64,000 nt of DNA from positions 2,280,501 to 2,344,500 of the forward strand of contig NZ_CAKLBX010000001.1 of the NCBI RefSeq assembly GCF_920987055.1, written 5' to 3'. The DNA is from Novosphingobium sp. CECT 9465 (GTDB lineage Bacteria; Pseudomonadota; Alphaproteobacteria; Sphingomonadales; Sphingomonadaceae). The first letter of the stretch is position 1. Each line of letters starts with the position of its first letter. A program made the translations under genes and the position numbers. Positions 47,583 through 55,692 of the stretch are shown here, in pieces. A model generated the notes under the pieces. It ran no database searches. It was not told the origin of the DNA and worked only from the letters and a program-made list of their open reading frames with translations.

Positions 47583-47965
47583 TCGTCGTCGCCCCCATCC
47601 GCGATCATACTTTTTTTGAGCAGACGGTTTTCGAGCGTCAGGTCGGCAACGCATTCCTTCAGGGCACGGGCTTCGCGGCGCAGGTCCTGCACCTCGCCGG
47701 TGGTTGCGGCACGGGCAGTGTCGCCAGCCAGGCGACGCTTGCCCGCTTCCATGAACTCCTTCGACCAGGTGTAATACAGGCTTTGGGCGATGCCTTCCTT
47801 GCGGCACAGCTCGGCAATGCTGTCCTCGCCGCGCAGGCCATCCAGCACGATCCTGATCTTGTCTTCGGCCGAGAAGTGCCGACGGGTCTGCCGCCGGATG
47901 TCCTTCACCACCCGCTCGGCAGGGGCCTTCATCGGCGATTTTTTTAAGGAGTGTTGGGGCTTCAT
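47579..47965 (-). CDS. IS3-family transposase OrfA
   Basis: 128 residues from ATG 47965 (frame open to 48001). It has a helix-turn-helix (FSAEDKIRIVLDGLRGEDSI, GIAQSLYYTW) and a leucine-zipper-like end (EVQDLRREARALKECVADL) typical of OrfA. AGGA lies six bases before the ATG, inside the loop of a 21-bp inverted repeat, which may restrict translation. Confidence 0.88.
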   Translation of the reverse strand: MKPQHSLKKSPMKAPAERVVKDIRRQTRRHFSAEDKIRIVLDGLRGEDSIAELCRKEGIAQSLYYTWSKEFMEAGKRRLAGDTARAATTGEVQDLRREARALKECVADLTLENRLLKKSMIADGGDDE

Positions 47966-48009
47966 CTTCGTTCCTTCGTCACTACGACGAAGCCCCAACA
48001 CTCCTTAAA
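47943..48009. repeat. 21-bp perfect inverted repeat around the orfA start
   Basis: Arms 47943-47963 and 47989-48009 match perfectly, 25 bases apart. On the minus strand the ATG of orfA touches one arm and its AGGA ribosome site lies in the loop. Transcripts entering from outside the element would fold this hairpin; transcripts starting inside would not. Confidence 0.85.
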
Positions 48010-48103
48010 TCACAACCTCAAATCTGTGCCATTGGTGCTGACGGGGAACAGGTTCATCGTAACACGCCTTTCCTTGTTGAGCGAAAGCTGATTCAGGGAC
48101 TGG

Positions 48104-48870
48104 ATGAGCCGATATGACCTGACCGATTTCGAGTGGCGTGTGATCGAACCAATGTTGCCCAACAAGCCTAGAGGCGTGCCACGTGTCGATGACCGGCGTG
48201 TGCTGAATGGCATCTTCTGGGTGCTGCGGTCAGGGGCGCCGTGGCGAGACTTGCCGGAACGCTATGGCCCGCGCACAACCTGCTACAATCGCTTCGTGCG
48301 ATGGCGAAAAGCCGGTGTGTGGGATCGAATGATGGACGCCATCACCGCCGCCCATGATGGCGATATCCAGATGATCGACAGCACTTCCATCCGGGCGCAC
48401 CAACAGGCTGCGACGGCAAAAAGGGGGATCGAGATCATTGTCTCGGTCGCTCCCGAGGCGGGCTCACCACCAAAATCCACGCGGTCGTCGATGGGCAAGG
48501 CCTCCCGATCCGGCTCAGCCTGACTGCCGGGCAAAGCCACGACGGGCAAGCGGCTGACGATCTACTCAATCACGTTGGCGCCGGAACAATCGTGCTGGCA
48601 GACAAGGCGTATGACGCCGATCGTATCCGAGCGTCTCTCCGCGAAAAGGGATCGTTTGCCAACATTCCGCCCAAGGCAAACCGGAAGTCGAAACCGTACT
48701 TCAGCACATGGCTGTACCGCGAGCGGAACCTGATCGAACGCTATTTCTCCAAATTGAAGCACTTCCGCAGAGTAGCTACCCGCTACGACAAGTTGGCCGA
48801 AAACTTTCTGGCCATGGTCCAACTCGCCTCAATGCGCCTGTGGCTGCGCGTTTATGAGTCTACGGCCTAG
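48104..48870 (+). CDS. IS5-family (IS427-like) transposase, two frames
   Basis: Frame 1 (48104-48523) starts MSRYDLTDFEWRVIEPML and carries the first catalytic Asp in MIDSTSIR. The -1 frame continues from the A5G5 run near 48420 (GGLTTKIHAVVDGQGLPI) to 48870 and carries Asp in LADKAYD and Glu in ERNLIERYF. A -1 frameshift at the A5G5 site would join them, as is usual for this group. Element ends are unclear; the right end reads into the methyltransferase gene. Confidence 0.88.
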
Positions 48871-50580
48871 AAAATATCCCTCCCCACGACTGTTGCGCGC
48901 AAAGAGATGGGCGGCGGAGTCAGCTGGCATACGGCTTAAGTGAGCCCCAGCTCGTTCTGTTTGATCCCAATGGCTAGTGATCAGTAGATCCAGCATCTCC
49001 TCTCGTTGAAGCGAGAGTACAGCCGTCGCATCCACCTTAGACGTTAGCTTTGAAAAGCGGAAGCCGCCAGCAAGTGGCTCAGCAAGAACTACGGTTGCTC
49101 CCTGCTTGTTAACACGTTCCCCGCCTATCGCACGACGAAGTCTTTCGCAGGTCAACGTCCGAGCGTAGCTGTCACCTCGCTCTGGGCGACCTTGCTCAAT
49201 AAGCACAAACCGCCGATTGGCCCCAGCCTCGTTATTAAGTTCCAGCACGGCATGACCGGTGGTTCCAGAGCCGGCGAATGGATCAAGAACGATCCCACCA
49301 GGAGGACACCAAATCTGCATAATCTTCTTTATGAGCTTCATCGGCTTGACGGTCTCAAAGCCATGCGCGCGTCCGACGATGGCGCTTAACTCGTTAACTC
49401 CGCTTTGGCTGTGACCGGACTGTTCATGCTCCCATGACATTGCCCCTAAGATGTCAGGAGAATCAAATTCCTCGTCCCCCCAATAGGTCATCGGGACGAC
49501 GCCCTTTTTTACGTCCTTAAGATACACTTTTTCACGAAACGCACCCAAGCCACCATCGCGCCAATAGCCCACGGGCCAATTTCCGGCATCTAGTATCGCC
49601 TGCGCAGCGGACTTTGCCTTTTCAAGGGAGCCCTTAATGACCAAGCTCGGTGCACGTCCATCCTTAAGGTCTTTGCTGACGTAAGTGCACCCCCATGCCT
49701 CTAGCATCTTCTTGAGGCGCTTCCGCTCAATAGCCCAGCAGCGACCTTCAGAAGGCCACATGATTTCGCCAGTGAATGGCGATTGCACACCGTATACCTG
49801 CCCCCAGTGGGTGTCAGCACCACGACCTGTAAGGTCTCCAGGCGCCCACGGCTCATCGTCACCGTCGATGTAGCCGTAGCGGGCGTTCATCGCCTCGCTG
49901 CGTGGGAGCAAGGCAGTCTTTGCCCGATCGATGGATTTTGCGTAGACCAAGACATACTCTGTCGATGTGGAAACGTGCGTCCGCTTCCCAACATTGTTCT
50001 TTGGAGAGTAGGTCTTCTGCCAGTTGATGATCGCTATACGATTACCTTCACCGAACATGTCATCCAGCACCATCCCGAGCCTAAACAACTCCCGATGATC
50101 AATGCATATTGCAAGCACCCCGTTCGGCTTGAGCATCTCACGCATCATCCATAGCCGGGGCACCATAAATCGGAGCCATTTGCTATGACGCGAACCGTCA
50201 TCAGCAGGAACAAGCTTTCCCAAATCTGTGTCATTCGGATCGACGTCCCACCTATCGTTATACCTGAAGTCATTGCCGGTATTATAGGGTGGATCAGTCA
50301 GAACAAGGTCAACCTGCCCTCTGTACTTATAGAGAGAAACCATAGATTGCAGATTATCACCTTCAATAAGCAAGTTGTTGGCCTGATCTACTTCAGACCC
50401 GAAGCTTAGCTTTGGCTCAATCTTCTGACAGCGAGGACGCACACGCCGGACGATCTGCCAAGGTGGTGTCTGGCCGCCGTAGTGCAGGCGCAGAGCCCCT
50501 CTCTCATCAGCATCACGCTCCATAAGAATACGAAGGAGGTCTTCGCGGGACAAATCGTCATACAAGGGTTCAGGAGTCAT
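48829..50580 (-). CDS. Adenine DNA methyltransferase (type III Mod-like), truncated
   Basis: 583 residues as read. TDPPYNTGNDF (DPPY, 96-99) precedes DPFAGSGTTGHA (near 435), the beta-class order of type III Mod enzymes, which methylate N6 of adenine. Both catalytic motifs are intact. The native reading frame appears to end at about SRGEGYFL; the last 14 codons (ending QPQAH) come from the IS5-family element, so the C-terminal part is missing. No restriction subunit (Res) is in the window. It may act as an orphan enzyme or be inactive. Confidence 0.85.
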   Translation of the reverse strand: MTPEPLYDDLSREDLLRILMERDADERGALRLHYGGQTPPWQIVRRVRPRCQKIEPKLSFGSEVDQANNLLIEGDNLQSMVSLYKYRGQVDLVLTDPPYNTGNDFRYNDRWDVDPNDTDLGKLVPADDGSRHSKWLRFMVPRLWMMREMLKPNGVLAICIDHRELFRLGMVLDDMFGEGNRIAIINWQKTYSPKNNVGKRTHVSTSTEYVLVYAKSIDRAKTALLPRSEAMNARYGYIDGDDEPWAPGDLTGRGADTHWGQVYGVQSPFTGEIMWPSEGRCWAIERKRLKKMLEAWGCTYVSKDLKDGRAPSLVIKGSLEKAKSAAQAILDAGNWPVGYWRDGGLGAFREKVYLKDVKKGVVPMTYWGDEEFDSPDILGAMSWEHEQSGHSQSGVNELSAIVGRAHGFETVKPMKLIKKIMQIWCPPGGIVLDPFAGSGTTGHAVLELNNEAGANRRFVLIEQGRPERGDSYARTLTCERLRRAIGGERVNKQGATVVLAEPLAGGFRFSKLTSKVDATAVLSLQREEMLDLLITSHWDQTERAGAHLSRMPADSAAHLFARNSRGEGYFLGRRLINAQPQAH

Positions 50581-50760
50581 GCTTCATGCCTACCAGCGCT
50601 CGCAACTTCGGACAAGAACATAAAGAGAACAAACCTCGTACAAATGGAAAAAATCCTTGATTCGAGCCCAGAAAAAGAGTCCGCTGGGTATGTCGTTCAA
50701 GGTTACAAACGGCAAGGAGTCTGATGGATCGTCGCCGGGGGTTGCCATTTTTCACATTGG

Positions 50761-51342
50761 TCACATTGCAATCGCCATGGTGGCTCGCTGAATCGCTGAG
50801 CGGCTGACGCCAAACTCCTTGGATAACACACCCAACGATGTCCCCTCTTGTCGACGCTTTCGTACCGTCTCCATTTGCTCAGGCGTTAAGCTTGCTGGTC
50901 TGCCTAACTTCTTGCCTTGGGCCTTGGCTCGCGACAAACCTGCTTGCGTTCGCTCGATGAGTAAGTCGCGTTCAAATTCGGCTACGGCTGCAATCACTGC
51001 CATCGTCATCTTTCCGGCTGGGCTGGTGAGGTCCACACCGCCGAGCGCTAGGCAATGTACCCGCACTGACAATTCCGCGAGTTGCTCGACCGTGGCGCGG
51101 ACATCCATCGCATTGCGCCCTAGTCGATCGAGCTTAGTGACGACCAGCACATCGCCTGACTCGAGACGGTCCACCAACCTGCGGAAGCCCTCACGCTCCA
51201 TCGCTGCCGTCGAACCAGAAACTGTTTCGGCGATCACCCGCCTAGGTTCGAGATGAAAGCCAGCCGACTGAATTTCGAGAATCTGATTTTCGTGGGTTTG
51301 GTCAGTCGTGCTGACGCGGCAATAAGCAAATACTCGTGACAT
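50761..51342 (-). CDS. Serine resolvase/invertase
   Basis: 193 residues from ATG 51342. The catalytic domain shows [11 protein letters not shown] (Ser10 nucleophile), TKLDRLGRN and [10 protein letters not shown]; the C-terminal helix-turn-helix is [17 protein letters not shown]. It cuts and rejoins DNA at a res or inversion site; such a site lies directly upstream at 51351-51437. It likely belongs to a transposon or plasmid-derived segment that carried the methyltransferase. Confidence 0.93.
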   Translation of the reverse strand: MSRVFAYCRVSTTDQTHENQILEIQSAGFHLEPRRVIAETVSGSTAAMEREGFRRLVDRLESGDVLVVTKLDRLGRNAMDVRATVEQLAELSVRVHCLALGGVDLTSPAGKMTMAVIAAVAEFERDLLIERTQAGLSRAKAQGKKLGRPASLTPEQMETVRKRRQEGTSLGVLSKEFGVSRSAIQRATMAIAM

Positions 51343-51350
51343 GACACACC

Positions 51351-51437
51351 TGTATCGAAAACGTGTGTCGAAATTTAGCATGTATTTAAATTATGACAAG
51401 GCTATTTTTCGATACAGTGGGTGTGGATGTATCGAAA
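51351..51437. promoter_or_regulatory. res-like recombination site
   Basis: Four half sites of TGTATCGAAA type occur next to the resolvase gene: TGTATCGAAA at 51351, TGTGTCGAAA at 51364, and an inverted pair TTTCGATACA (51407-51416) and TGTATCGAAA (51428-51437) 11 bases apart. An AT-rich palindromic core, ATTTAAAT, lies between. That is the layout of a resolvase res site with several subsites. Confidence 0.7.
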
Positions 51438-51472
51438 TCGCTCGTTTTCAATGCAACTTTACGAATGATAAT

Positions 51473-52012
51473 CTATTCTTTAGTAAACCACGGCTCATGC
51501 ATTTTATTATCTTTTGCTTTTGCTGACACAGCAATTTTGCCACCCGATTGATAAATGAACCCGACAAGCAACTCAGGTTTAATGCGATGGCGAAATCCAT
51601 ATAGCATTTGCGCAGCCATTTGAGAGCGTTTTCGATTATCAGCAAGGTATCCGACACGTCCTTGTAACAAAAATAAAACAACTAGAAATAAATTTGTCTT
51701 TAAGCCTATTTCATAATATGGATAGTAATATTTGGCAAACGCCCTCATCATTCTATTGAATTTGCCCTTATCGGACTTAGATCTCATTTTTTTCGCTATG
51801 AAGCTGTAAATCTTCAACATCAATTGGTTTTCTGGACGATCGTAAGGAGTGGCGCCAGCTCCCGCTCTTTCGAGCGAATCATCTGCGTACTTCTCATCAA
51901 ACTCGGATATGAATTTCAGCCACGCATCACATTCCTCTTCGCAGCCCCTGACTTTAGGCCACTTTTCGCTGTTTTTAGTCCATTGAGATAAATCGTCTCC
52001 GCTGATCGGCAT
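51473..52012 (-). CDS. Hypothetical protein, AT-rich
   Basis: 179 residues, family not recognised. It is charged and rich in Lys and Tyr, with one hydrophobic stretch (TNLFLVVLFLLQGRVGYL, about 104-121) that could be a membrane segment or core helix. Base composition is clearly more AT-rich than its neighbours, a sign of recent transfer. It sits between the res-like site and the AlpA-like gene and is transcribed toward the resolvase. Confidence 0.6.
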   Translation of the reverse strand: MPISGDDLSQWTKNSEKWPKVRGCEEECDAWLKFISEFDEKYADDSLERAGAGATPYDRPENQLMLKIYSFIAKKMRSKSDKGKFNRMMRAFAKYYYPYYEIGLKTNLFLVVLFLLQGRVGYLADNRKRSQMAAQMLYGFRHRIKPELLVGFIYQSGGKIAVSAKAKDNKMHEPWFTKE

Positions 52013-52158
52013 GGTTAGAACCTCGCAAAATTTTCACGGCTTTGGATATCGCTCGCTGCCGATTCGACTCGACACAAACTCGCGACCGTCCGGAGTCAAT
52101 AACACAATATATGGCATCGTGATTTCAGTAGAGGTCTTGTCAAACGACCCGCGACCAT

Positions 52159-52186
52159 CGCAGATGCGTCAAACGGGCGATCTGCG
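52159..52186. repeat. Inverted CGCAGAT half sites, first pair
   Basis: CGCAGAT (52159-52165) and ATCTGCG (52180-52186) face each other 14 bases apart. The same 7-mer forms the core of the palindrome at 52278-52306, so a protein with this recognition sequence probably binds both places. Confidence 0.5.
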
Positions 52187-52277
52187 CCGATGACGGTCCT
52201 TCAAAGGCAGTGCCCCACGATTTCGAGATAGACTGGGCTCGTTCGCGGAGTTGCGCCGTCGAACATAAACCCGGCCT

Positions 52278-52306
52278 ACCTTCCGCAGATGCGATCTGCG
52301 GAAGGT
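52278..52306. repeat. 13-bp palindrome upstream of AlpA-like gene
   Basis: ACCTTCCGCAGAT and its exact complement are separated by GCG, 46 bases before the AlpA-like start. It can be an operator, an excision site or part of an origin for the replication genes that follow. Confidence 0.65.
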
Positions 52307-52351
52307 CGAACCAAGAAATCGCGCATATGCGCACATAATTCGGAGTTCGCC

Positions 52352-52636
52352 ATGATTCTGGAGATGCCTAAGTCTCGCCCGCGCTTTGAGCAGGCAATAT
52401 GCCCACAGAAAGGTTCAAATGACCCCCTGCTTCTGACAGTCGAAGATACCATGGCCAAGCTCAGTCTTGGCCGCACCACGGTTTTTGCACTGCTGGCGGC
52501 GGGCGATAAGCCAAACCCGGGCCAACATCTTAAGCGCGTGCGGATCGGTCGTGCGACGCGGGTGACAAGAGCAAGTGTTTTGGCACTTGCAGGCTTGCAA
52601 ATGCGCCCCGCTGCCATCGAACCGGGGGATATGTGA
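52352..52636 (+). CDS. AlpA/excisionase-like helix-turn-helix protein
   Basis: 94 residues from ATG 52352. LLTVEDTMAKLSLGRTTVFALLAAG is a MerR/AlpA-type winged HTH, followed by KRVRIGRATRVTRASVLAL, the usual basic wing. Such proteins control integrase or replication genes of mobile elements. It is first in a four-gene plus-strand run with overlapping starts. Confidence 0.78.
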   Translation: MILEMPKSRPRFEQAICPQKGSNDPLLLTVEDTMAKLSLGRTTVFALLAAGDKPNPGQHLKRVRIGRATRVTRASVLALAGLQMRPAAIEPGDM

Positions 52637-52872
52637 TGTGCCTGGGCCCATGTGGAGATTGGCACGATTACCAGAGCCAGATCGACGCTCGGCCGGAACT
52701 GCGCGGGAACCCGCCGGCGGTCACCATCGCCGAACTTTGCCGCCTGTACGACCTTGAGTGGGACACAGTCCTTGGAGCCATCGAGCGCGAAGAAGTCGAT
52801 GTCGTCATGAAAGAAGGTTACACCCATGTCACGCTGGAGAGCGCGCAAGTGCGCTTCGGTCCCGCGTCATGA
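52633..52872 (+). CDS. Small hypothetical protein
   Basis: 79 residues, GTG start overlapping the previous stop. VTIAELCRLYDLEWDTVLGAI resembles a helix-turn-helix, and the end fits a small DNA-binding or partner protein. Tight overlaps on both sides support that it is translated. Family not recognised. Confidence 0.65.
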   Translation: MMCLGPCGDWHDYQSQIDARPELRGNPPAVTIAELCRLYDLEWDTVLGAIEREEVDVVMKEGYTHVTLESAQVRFGPAS

Positions 52873-53735
52873 CCCGCGGCTACGACCCGCAGAAGAAGGG
52901 CATGGGGCCGGGGCAGCGCAAGCGGAACTCGCGCCATGAGCCGTGGAAACTCGAGTCTGATGAGGTCGCCAAGAAGTGGGAACTGGTATCTATCCGGCGC
53001 CTGCTCATGGCCATCCAGTCCAACGGCGACCCCGGCTTTAAGAGTCAGGCGCGGAACGTGCTTGGCAGGCTTGAGGCGGCATTGGAAGGCGACCCCGAAG
53101 CCGTAACGCTGGCATCTAGAATGGTCATGCGGAAAGTCCGGAAGCCCTGGGTCCAGCATGCCGGGAAGTTGGTTCGGGCAAGCAAGGGCCACACGATTTC
53201 GTTTGGCGCCCTGCTACCCCGACACCTTGAACTGACAGAGGAAGAGTTTGAAGCTTTCGATGCCGAAGCGGAGAAGAAGGCGTTCAAGAGCTTTCTGAAC
53301 CGTCGAGGGATTGCCAAGCATAAGGGGTGGCTGATCGCTGTCCTGCATGGCGAATACGACAGCTTCCGCAAGCTGTGGCGCGTCCACTGGCACATCCTCG
53401 CGTGTCACGAAATGATCAAGGTGATCGACGGGCTCCGGACCGAGCCCGACTTCAAGAAGAGCAAACGTGAACGGCCGAGGGTACGACGTAGCCGTGAGCC
53501 TTTGGTGAACATCCCCAGAATAGTCAGCTACCTGCTTCAGGCGTGGTGGCCAAACCGCCCTTCGGGCAAGTTCGGCGATGCGCCTAAGGAAGGTAGAACT
53601 GACCACCGGATGGGGATCGTGGGGCTTCCTCATGCACGGTGGTTGATCTGGATGGACGGGCGGAAGCTCTCCGATCTTGTGATGCTGGTGGGGCTGCGAC
53701 GGACGACCTCTGGTTTCAAGATGACCCAGCTGTGA
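52869..53735 (+). CDS. Putative replication protein with HUH-like motif
   Basis: 288 residues from MTRGYDP at 52869, overlapping the previous stop as ATGA. HWHILACHE (about 181-189) has the hydrophobic HxH pattern of rolling-circle Rep/relaxases, and IPRIVSYLLQAWWPN later supplies a Tyr in a helix, as in Rep nucleases. No named family was recognised, so this is a motif-based guess. Neighbouring AlpA and DUF927 genes fit an element replication module. Confidence 0.55.
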   Translation: MTRGYDPQKKGMGPGQRKRNSRHEPWKLESDEVAKKWELVSIRRLLMAIQSNGDPGFKSQARNVLGRLEAALEGDPEAVTLASRMVMRKVRKPWVQHAGKLVRASKGHTISFGALLPRHLELTEEEFEAFDAEAEKKAFKSFLNRRGIAKHKGWLIAVLHGEYDSFRKLWRVHWHILACHEMIKVIDGLRTEPDFKKSKRERPRVRRSREPLVNIPRIVSYLLQAWWPNRPSGKFGDAPKEGRTDHRMGIVGLPHARWLIWMDGRKLSDLVMLVGLRRTTSGFKMTQL

Positions 53736-53739
53736 GCGT

Positions 53740-53759
53740 ATTCGAACTTCCGTTCGAAT
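53740..53759 (+). terminator. Perfect hairpin after the replication gene
   Basis: ATTCGAAC and GTTCGAAT with a TTCC loop lie five bases after the stop. There is no T run, so it may be a Rho-type end or a protein site. Confidence 0.4.
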
Positions 53760-53892
53760 TGCTCAGGATGTGGGCTCTGGGGTATCTGTAGATGCGCTGG
53801 GAGGTCGGTTTGAGGGAGTGTGGTGAACAACACAGCCTTCCTCTTCAGCCACCTCCGCCCGATTAAATTTGATGGCAGCGGCAGCCGACCTC

Positions 53893-53966
53893 ACCGGTGA
53901 AAATGGTGAAAATCGGCACACCTCACCCAACCCATAAATCGATCGAAAATCACCGGTTTCACCGGT
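53893..53966. promoter_or_regulatory. 17-bp inverted repeat before the DUF927 gene
   Basis: ACCGGTGAAAATGGTGA (53893-53909) and the inverted copy at 53950-53966 match at 15 of 17 positions, 40 bases apart, ending 17 bases before the start codon. Each arm holds a doubled GGTGA. This looks like an operator flanking the promoter. Confidence 0.5.
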
Positions 53967-53983
53967 CAACAAGGACATGTGCC

Positions 53984-55624
53984 ATGTCAACGAATTCCAA
54001 GTCGAATGCGAAATCGCAGAGAATAACTATGCCGTCGGGCCGGAAGGCTACAGTTCGCGGCGTCACCTCGATCGACGGCACCAATTACGTCTATGTCAAA
54101 TACGGGAAGGCCGAGGCCTATGTGCAGCACGGCATGTTCGTCGGAGAAAAGGCAGAGGCGCGGGCACACCTCAAGAAGCAGGGTGTCCTCGTGATCAACG
54201 ATCGCGACTGGGCGACCTTCATCGACGCTGTCGACCGGATCAAAGCGTTTGGTTGCAAGGCCCTGGTCGAGCAGACTGGGTGGACCGACCCCTATTTCGC
54301 GCTACGCGACGGGACAGTCTTCGGGCCGCCAGACGTGCCGAAAGGCATCGCAATCTTCCCGAAGGTGGCGGCGTCGAACTGTGTGAAAGGCGATCTAGAT
54401 GAATGGCGCGACCTGATCGCAGTACCCATTGCGGGTCAGCACTTGCTGATGGTTGCCGTCCTTGCGGCTCTCGCTTCGCCGATGGTGGCGATTGCCAGTG
54501 AGAAGCAGAACTTTGGGTTGGAGCTCAGTGGTCCCCCCGAAATGGGCAAGACGACGTGGCTGAACCTGTTCGCGTCGACCGCGTTCAGGCCCGTCGGCAT
54601 CCCGACGTTCCACTCAACGCGGACAGGCCAAGAAGACATGTTTGGCGAATTCCGTGACATGCCGTTCCCGGTCGACGAAACCAATCTCGCCGACCCCAGC
54701 GACAAGCAGTTCGTCAAAGACTTCGCCTTCCGTATGGCGAACGGCGTGCCAAAGGTGACCCGGAACCAACCGGACCGCGCGCAATATCGCTTTGTCTTTG
54801 GCACCACCGCCAATGAACCGATCCGCGAGGCGCTGGGCAAGCTGAACGGGGACACTTCAGGTGCAGCGCTACAGCGCCTCCTGCCGTTGCGCATCGATGG
54901 CAGTCGAGCCGAGGGAGTCTTTTCCTTCGTGCCGGAGCGCTTTGCCAACCCCGGCGAGTTTGCCACCCACCTCACCGACGCCATAGAGTCGCAATATGGC
55001 ACGCCGATGCGCCGATTCTTGCAAGAACTCGTGATTGCGCGGGCGGGCAACCCAGACAAACTAGTTGCCAGGATCCGGCGGAAGATGAGCGATTTCGAGG
55101 ATCGCGTCGGCGTTTCAGGCACTGCGCGCGGCAAGACCCGAGCGACGTCGGCATTTGGCCTGCTCTACGCAGCTGGATGTTTCGCCAAGGCGAAAGGGAT
55201 TCTGCCGGAGTCCTGGGATTGCCTAGCTGCTTGCCTTGCCGCTTACCGCAATTATCAGGCCTGCTTGCCTGATCGGACGCCGCTTGCCACCCGGCTCCTA
55301 ACCATTGCGCAGCGTACCGAAACACTGGATATTCGAGATGGAGCGATACCGGTGCTGTCCAATGCGCAGCGTGATCACCACGGCGCGTTCATCAAGATGG
55401 GAAAAGGTGGGCGCGTTGAGCTTTTGCTGACCGACGGCGTCCAGCGCCAGTTTTTTCCCGATTGGAAGCCGCTCAAGCAAACCGTCGACTTCAAGGCCTT
55501 GAACCTGTCGGCCAAGGATCACGACGGCCAGCAGCGGCAGGTTCGCCAAGGCAAGACGAAGGAGCGCTTCATCTGTTTCATTTTACCGCCGGACATCGTG
55601 GCACAGCTATCGGCCAAGGCTTAG
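53984..55624 (+). CDS. DUF927 family ATPase (helicase-primase-like)
   Basis: 546 residues from ATG 53984. The DUF927 domain spans most of the protein with Walker A SGPPEMGKTTWL (near 184-194) and Walker B-like MPFPVDETNL. DUF927 proteins are typical of integrative elements and satellites, where they are thought to unwind DNA for element replication. The upstream inverted repeat and the AlpA/Rep-like genes support one replication module. Confidence 0.85.
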   Translation: MSTNSKSNAKSQRITMPSGRKATVRGVTSIDGTNYVYVKYGKAEAYVQHGMFVGEKAEARAHLKKQGVLVINDRDWATFIDAVDRIKAFGCKALVEQTGWTDPYFALRDGTVFGPPDVPKGIAIFPKVAASNCVKGDLDEWRDLIAVPIAGQHLLMVAVLAALASPMVAIASEKQNFGLELSGPPEMGKTTWLNLFASTAFRPVGIPTFHSTRTGQEDMFGEFRDMPFPVDETNLADPSDKQFVKDFAFRMANGVPKVTRNQPDRAQYRFVFGTTANEPIREALGKLNGDTSGAALQRLLPLRIDGSRAEGVFSFVPERFANPGEFATHLTDAIESQYGTPMRRFLQELVIARAGNPDKLVARIRRKMSDFEDRVGVSGTARGKTRATSAFGLLYAAGCFAKAKGILPESWDCLAACLAAYRNYQACLPDRTPLATRLLTIAQRTETLDIRDGAIPVLSNAQRDHHGAFIKMGKGGRVELLLTDGVQRQFFPDWKPLKQTVDFKALNLSAKDHDGQQRQVRQGKTKERFICFILPPDIVAQLSAKA

Positions 55625-55692
55625 TCGGCGCGGCAAGGCGCTGTTTGCGAAGCGAGTTTCGTCGTTTCTGCGAGCTGTTTGATTCGCGAAAG

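Larger units (their letters stand above)
46577..48000 (-). mobile_element. IS3-family insertion sequence
   Basis: Two overlapping frames (orfA, orfB) of the IS3 type fill this interval. Imperfect terminal repeats are proposed: TGCGGACCTCGTC at the left and the inward copy TGTTGGGGCTTCGTC at the right. No convincing target duplication was found, so the ends may be off by several bases. It sits beside an IS5-family element, and both lie in the broken methyltransferase region. Confidence 0.75.

Noticed and set aside
47583..47807. Upstream part of the orfB frame as an independent gene
   Set aside because: It lies over orfA and is better explained as the overlap used for -1 frameshifting.
48040..48880. 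Terminal inverted repeats of the IS5-family element
   Set aside because: No convincing pair was found; the left end may be lost, so no element borders are claimed.
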